A DNA stretch of 64,000 bases from an uncultured Faecalibacterium sp. GTDB taxonomy: Bacteria > Bacillota > Clostridia > Oscillospirales > Ruminococcaceae. Position numbers and translations under genes: made by a program. The notes beneath the pieces were generated by a model that made no database searches, had not been told where the DNA came from, and was given only the letters and a program-made list of their open reading frames with translations. This document shows positions 61,502 to 64,000 of the stretch, piece after piece. The stretch is taken from assembly GCA_934553285.1 (NCBI GenBank), contig CAKTFD010000001.1, positions 34,251 to 98,250 on the forward strand, given 5' to 3'. The first letter of the stretch is position 1; each line of letters begins with the position of its first letter.

Positions 61502-62380
61502 TTATTCCAGGTTCTGGATCTGCTCGCGGATCTTTTCGATCTCCGCCTTCATATCCACCACGATGCGGGTGATATCCAGATCCTGGCACTTGGAACCGAT
61601 GGTGTTGGTCTCGCGGTTCAGCTCCTGCGTCAGGAAATCCAGCTTGCGGCCCACCGGCTCGTCCAGCTGCAGGATATCGCGGTACTGCGCAATATGGCTG
61701 CGCAGGCGGACAGTTTCCTCGTCCACAGCGGTCTTATCGCCAAAGATAGCAGCTTCGGTCAGCACTCGGGCATCATCGATATCCCGATCCTGCAGGATGA
61801 CCTTGAGTTTCTCGTACAGGCGGTTGGTGTAGGCTTCCACACGGCCTGCGCTCAGAGCTTCCACTTTGCCAACGCATTCTTCCAGATAGCGCAGGCGGTT
61901 TTCCACATCGGCCTTCATCTTGGCGCCCTCAGCGGCGCGCATCTCCACAAAACGGTCCAGTGCCTGGGCGGTGACAGCTGAAACATCCTGCCACAGCTGC
62001 TCCTCGTCCACATCCGCGTGGCGGGTAGCCAGCACATCCGGGAAGCGGGTCAGCACAGCGGTGGAAATATCATTTTTGACCCCCAGCTGCTCGGAAAGCG
62101 TGCGCATGGCCTGCTGATAGCTGCGGGCAAGCTCCATGTTAACGGTGACAACGGTATCTGCCGCGTCCACGTTCTGCACGGTCATGCTCAGCTCCACCTT
62201 GCCGCGGGAGATCCGCTCGTTGAGCTGCTTTTTCAGGCGGCTGTCCAGATAGCTGCAGGTGCGCGGGATGCGGGAAGAATACTCGAAATAGCGGGAGTTC
62301 ACGCTGCGCAGTTCCACAGTGATCTCTCGGCCATTACGCACGGCAGTTCCCCTGCCGAAACCGGTCATGCTCAAGATCAT
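61502..62380 (-). CDS. YicC/YloC family endoribonuclease
   Basis: 292 residues. MILSMTGFGRGTA and ITVELRSVNSRYFEYSSRIP begin the YicC N-terminal domain; DRDIDDARVLTEAAIFGDKT, RLRSHIAQYRDILQLDEPVG and KLDFLTQELNRETNTIGSKC form the DUF1732 C-terminus. Homologues are RNases acting on small RNAs or structured RNA. The frame is open to 62443, but ATG at 62380 follows AGGAG. It is the first gene of the operon, with a promoter at 62474-62502. Confidence 0.93.
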   Translation of the reverse strand: MILSMTGFGRGTAVRNGREITVELRSVNSRYFEYSSRIPRTCSYLDSRLKKQLNERISRGKVELSMTVQNVDAADTVVTVNMELARSYQQAMRTLSEQLGVKNDISTAVLTRFPDVLATRHADVDEEQLWQDVSAVTAQALDRFVEMRAAEGAKMKADVENRLRYLEECVGKVEALSAGRVEAYTNRLYEKLKVILQDRDIDDARVLTEAAIFGDKTAVDEETVRLRSHIAQYRDILQLDEPVGRKLDFLTQELNRETNTIGSKCQDLDITRIVVDMKAEIEKIREQIQNLE

Positions 62381-62473
62381 ACTATCTCCTATTCTCTTGC
62401 GTGTGTATTCGGTTTTTTCTGTATAGGTATCCGTTTTGGGCACACACGCCCATGTTACGATACATATAGCACC

Positions 62474-62502
62474 ATTTTACTATTCTTTTCTAAAAAATTC
62501 AA
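62474..62502 (-). promoter_or_regulatory. Promoter of the yicC-remA-gmk-... operon
   Basis: TTGAAT (62497-62502), 17 bases and TAAAAT (62474-62479) on the minus strand, giving a leader of about 90 bases. Confidence 0.6.
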
Positions 62503-62611
62503 GGTGCAGGCAGGCCCCGCGCAAAATTCCTGAGCGCATTTTTTGCTGCCGGATTGCAGGCTGCTGCCAAAACAGCGTTGCTGCGCCGGATACTTTTTAC
62601 GGGCAGAAAAG

Positions 62612-62649
62612 CAGCCCTGCCGCGCGCCGGAAGGGCCGCAGCAGGGCTG
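62612..62649 (-). terminator. Terminator of the HTH gene
   Basis: CAGCCCTGC (62612-62620) pairs with GCAGGGCTG (62641-62649); on the minus strand the stem is followed by CTTTTC. It lies just after the stop at 62655. Confidence 0.65.
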
Positions 62650-62654
62650 TTTTA

Positions 62655-62996
62655 TCAGGTCGTTTTATAAACGCAGGTCACACTGCTTTGCAGCAGGTCG
62701 GCATTGAGCAATGTGCGCTCCACCCAGTGGATGTTATCTGCGATAGTATCCAGCGAGACCTCGTATTCCTTGGCGATGCTTTCCATGCTGCGGTACTCGC
62801 AGCGGTAGAGCAGGGTCAGGATCAGCTTATCCGTCATCGAGATCTTCGTAAACCGGGGCTTGCGCTTATGCTCCTGCTGGTATGCCTCGTGCAAAGCCTG
62901 CAGCATCCGCTCAAATTCTACCCGGGTGACCCCAAAGTTCTGCTGATAATCCTGCTCCTGAAATTCAGCAATGCGCTGATCCGGGATGCGTCGCAT
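62655..62996 (-). CDS. Orphan transposase-type HTH protein (HTH_Tnp_4-like)
   Basis: 113 residues. The C-terminal two thirds match the helix-turn-helix segment that starts many IS5-family transposases: KISMTDKLILTLLYRCEYRS, then MESIAKEYEVSLDTIADNIH and WVERTLL. No DDE catalytic part follows; the gene ends cleanly and has a terminator, so it is either an IS remnant or a domesticated DNA-binding protein. ATG at 62996 follows GGAGG. The nested repeat lies about 180 bases upstream. The gaps 62381-62654 and 62997-63386 hold only the promoter, terminators and repeat listed. Confidence 0.65.
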   Translation of the reverse strand: MRRIPDQRIAEFQEQDYQQNFGVTRVEFERMLQALHEAYQQEHKRKPRFTKISMTDKLILTLLYRCEYRSMESIAKEYEVSLDTIADNIHWVERTLLNADLLQSSVTCVYKTT

Positions 62997-63135
62997 AATA
63001 GTTTCCTCCACATCGTCTGTTTTTATGGCGGCAGAGCCTTTTATCCATTATAAAAGGTGTTTTGCAGCAAGTCAATGCAGAAGCCGCAGTTTTTCGTCAT
63101 CTGCAGAAAAGCCGCCCCCCTGCACAGGATGCAAA

Positions 63136-63171
63136 ATGGGCCATTGCACAAAACGATGTACAATGGCCCAT
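63136..63171 (-). terminator. Terminator after the decarboxylase gene
   Basis: ATGGGCCATTG (63136-63146) and CAATGGCCCAT (63161-63171) are perfect complements; on the minus strand the stem is followed by TTTTGC. The dispersed repeat lies between this hairpin and the gene end. Confidence 0.65.
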
Positions 63172-63173
63172 AC

Positions 63174-63366
63174 TTATAGCAATTCAACTTTTTATAGCAG
63201 TTTGCGTTTTTAATGCACAAGCAACATCCGCAAACTGCATATCGCAAATATGCCGTTTTGATAGGCACTATTTTTGAAAATTGCGATAATGCGACGGCAA
63301 CAGCGTTGAATTGCATATCGCAAATATGTTGTTTGAATGTTGCACTAATTTCTTGACTTGCGATAA
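63174..63366 (+). repeat. Dispersed MITE-like element, copy B interrupted by a second copy
   Basis: The outer copy begins TTATAGCAATTCAAC at 63174 and ends CTTGCGATAA at 63366. Its outer stem AATTCAAC (63181-63188)/GTTGAATT (63305-63312) is split by an inner copy (63192-63289). Removing the inner copy with one TA restores the loop of copy A except for six extra bases. Both copies keep the CATAT-CGCAA-ATATG hairpin. Confidence 0.75.
63192..63289 (+). mobile_element. Inner copy of the dispersed element, inserted with TA duplication
   Basis: 98 bases, TTATAGCAGTTTGCG to ATTGCGATAA. Its stem GCAGTTTGCG (63198-63207) pairs with CGCAAACTGC (63229-63238): a different sequence from copy A but the same helix, so both sides changed together. 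The flanking TA on each side fits a TA target duplication. Confidence 0.7.
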
Positions 63367-63386
63367 AACGATGCAGCGCTGGTTTA

Positions 63387-64000
63387 TCAGACAGGATGAG
63401 ACTGGTTGGTGTAGTCTACATGGTCACCATCCACGCCCTGCTTTTTGGCGTTGCGCTTATCGAAGAACTTGGGTGCGACCTGCGGGAACATGGCGTAGGT
63501 CAGCACATCCTCTTCCTGGGTAGCCCACTTGGCGGCTTCTGCTTTCAGCTTGTCCATCTCGGGTGCCAGGGTATCGGCAAAGCGGCAGGTGATGGGCTGC
63601 TCGTCGCCCAGGATCTTCTTGGTGAACTCGGGCTTGATGGGAGCCGGGGTCTTGCCGTAATCGCCGTGGACCAGGCCCTTGAACTCCTTGGTGACCATCT
63701 TGTAGCGCTCGCCCATGATGACGTTGAACACAGCCTGGGTGCCAACGATCTGGCTAGTGGGGGTGACCAGCGGCGGATAACCTGCATCCTCACGGACGCG
63801 GGGGATCTCGGCCAGCACTTCATCCAGCTTGTCTTCCTTGCCGGCATCTTTCAGCTGCTTGAGCATGTTGGAGAACATGCCGCCCGGCACCTGATACAGC
63901 AGGGTGTTTGCATCTACACCCAGGCTCTTGGGGCTGATCTGACCGTTGGCGATGTACTTCTCGCGCAGCTTTGCAAAGTAAGCGCGCACGACATTCAGCT
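63387..64000 (-). CDS. Oxaloacetate decarboxylase alpha/pyruvate carboxylase B subunit, C-terminal part (cut by window end)
   Basis: The frame is open to the window end; about 204 C-terminal residues are visible. LYQVPGGMFSNMLKQLKDAG is the signature of the conserved PYC_OADA domain, followed by VTPTSQIVGTQAVFNVIMGE and VHGDYGKTPAPIKPEF. The protein ends shortly after without a biotinyl domain, so biotin is on a separate subunit, as in Na+-pumping oxaloacetate decarboxylases or two-part carboxylases. The N-terminal TIM-barrel carboxyltransferase part lies outside. Which of the two enzymes it belongs to cannot be decided here. Confidence 0.85.
   Translation of the reverse strand, partial: LNVVRAYFAKLREKYIANGQISPKSLGVDANTLLYQVPGGMFSNMLKQLKDAGKEDKLDEVLAEIPRVREDAGYPPLVTPTSQIVGTQAVFNVIMGERYKMVTKEFKGLVHGDYGKTPAPIKPEFTKKILGDEQPITCRFADTLAPEMDKLKAEAAKWATQEEDVLTYAMFPQVAPKFFDKRNAKKQGVDGDHVDYTNQSHPV

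Overview
The window reads as chromosome of a GC-rich, spore-forming-type member of the Clostridia, most likely Oscillospiraceae (Faecalibacterium/Subdoligranulum/Gemmiger neighbourhood). Evidence: typical Firmicutes operon orders (hprK-murB-rapZ-whiA-dnaE-pfkA; asp23-nusB-xseAB-ispA-dxs-tlyA-nadK-argR-recN; yicC-remA-gmk-priA-def-fmt-rsmB-rlmN-prpC-prkC-rsgA-thiN-spoVM), strong AGGAGG ribosome sites, a tyrosyl T-box, and sporulation genes. The genus is inference. Genes are densely packed and nearly all lie on the minus strand. No rRNA, tRNA or CRISPR array was seen.

Layout. 1-4100: end of a MobA-like nucleotidyltransferase, a purine/xanthine-type NCS2 permease, an RmlD-like reductase and the azlCD amino-acid exporter pair. 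4175-9100: a visibly AT-rich island with a two-gene adenine methyltransferase/Type IIG-like restriction system, edged on the left by a small dispersed repeat. 9190-11640: remnant of a possible small toxin gene, guaA and a GyrI-like protein. 11800-20160: pfkA, dnaE, whiA, rapZ, murB, hprK. 20300-24250 (plus strand): a Na/Pi cotransporter with phoB/phoR behind a Pho-box-like promoter. 24243-28590: a GerA-type germinant receptor operon and a divergent DUF421/DUF4363 pair. 28719-30297: tyrS with T-box leader. 30334-41155: recN back to asp23, one long operon carrying isoprenoid, DNA repair and RNA genes, interrupted by a 160-bp MITE at the ispA stop codon. 41268-45990: a complete spoIIIAA-AH operon. 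46081-48200: ligA. 48492-50272: a DUF3794/LysM spore-coat-like protein and a 26-codon spoVM gene. 50282-62502: thiN up to yicC. 62655-64000: an orphan transposase-type HTH protein, a nested repeat and the end of an oxaloacetate decarboxylase/pyruvate carboxylase subunit.

How the genes work together. The sporulation set (SpoIIIA channel, SpoVM, LysM/DUF3794 coat-like protein, Ger receptor) is backed by promoter sequences resembling the mother-cell sigma-E consensus before spoIIIAA, the LysM gene and spoVM. The large minus-strand operons hold core replication, cell wall, translation quality control and phosphosignalling functions.

The most unusual structures are: (i) a dispersed roughly 92-98 bp element with TATAGCA/TGCGATA ends and compensatory stem changes, present as a full copy (4175-4266), a copy inserted inside another copy (63174-63366) and a 3' fragment (28610-28650); (ii) a second MITE with 14-bp perfect inverted ends at the ispA stop; (iii) the tiny spoVM gene; and (iv) an intergenic region (1921-2038) with competing inverted repeats.
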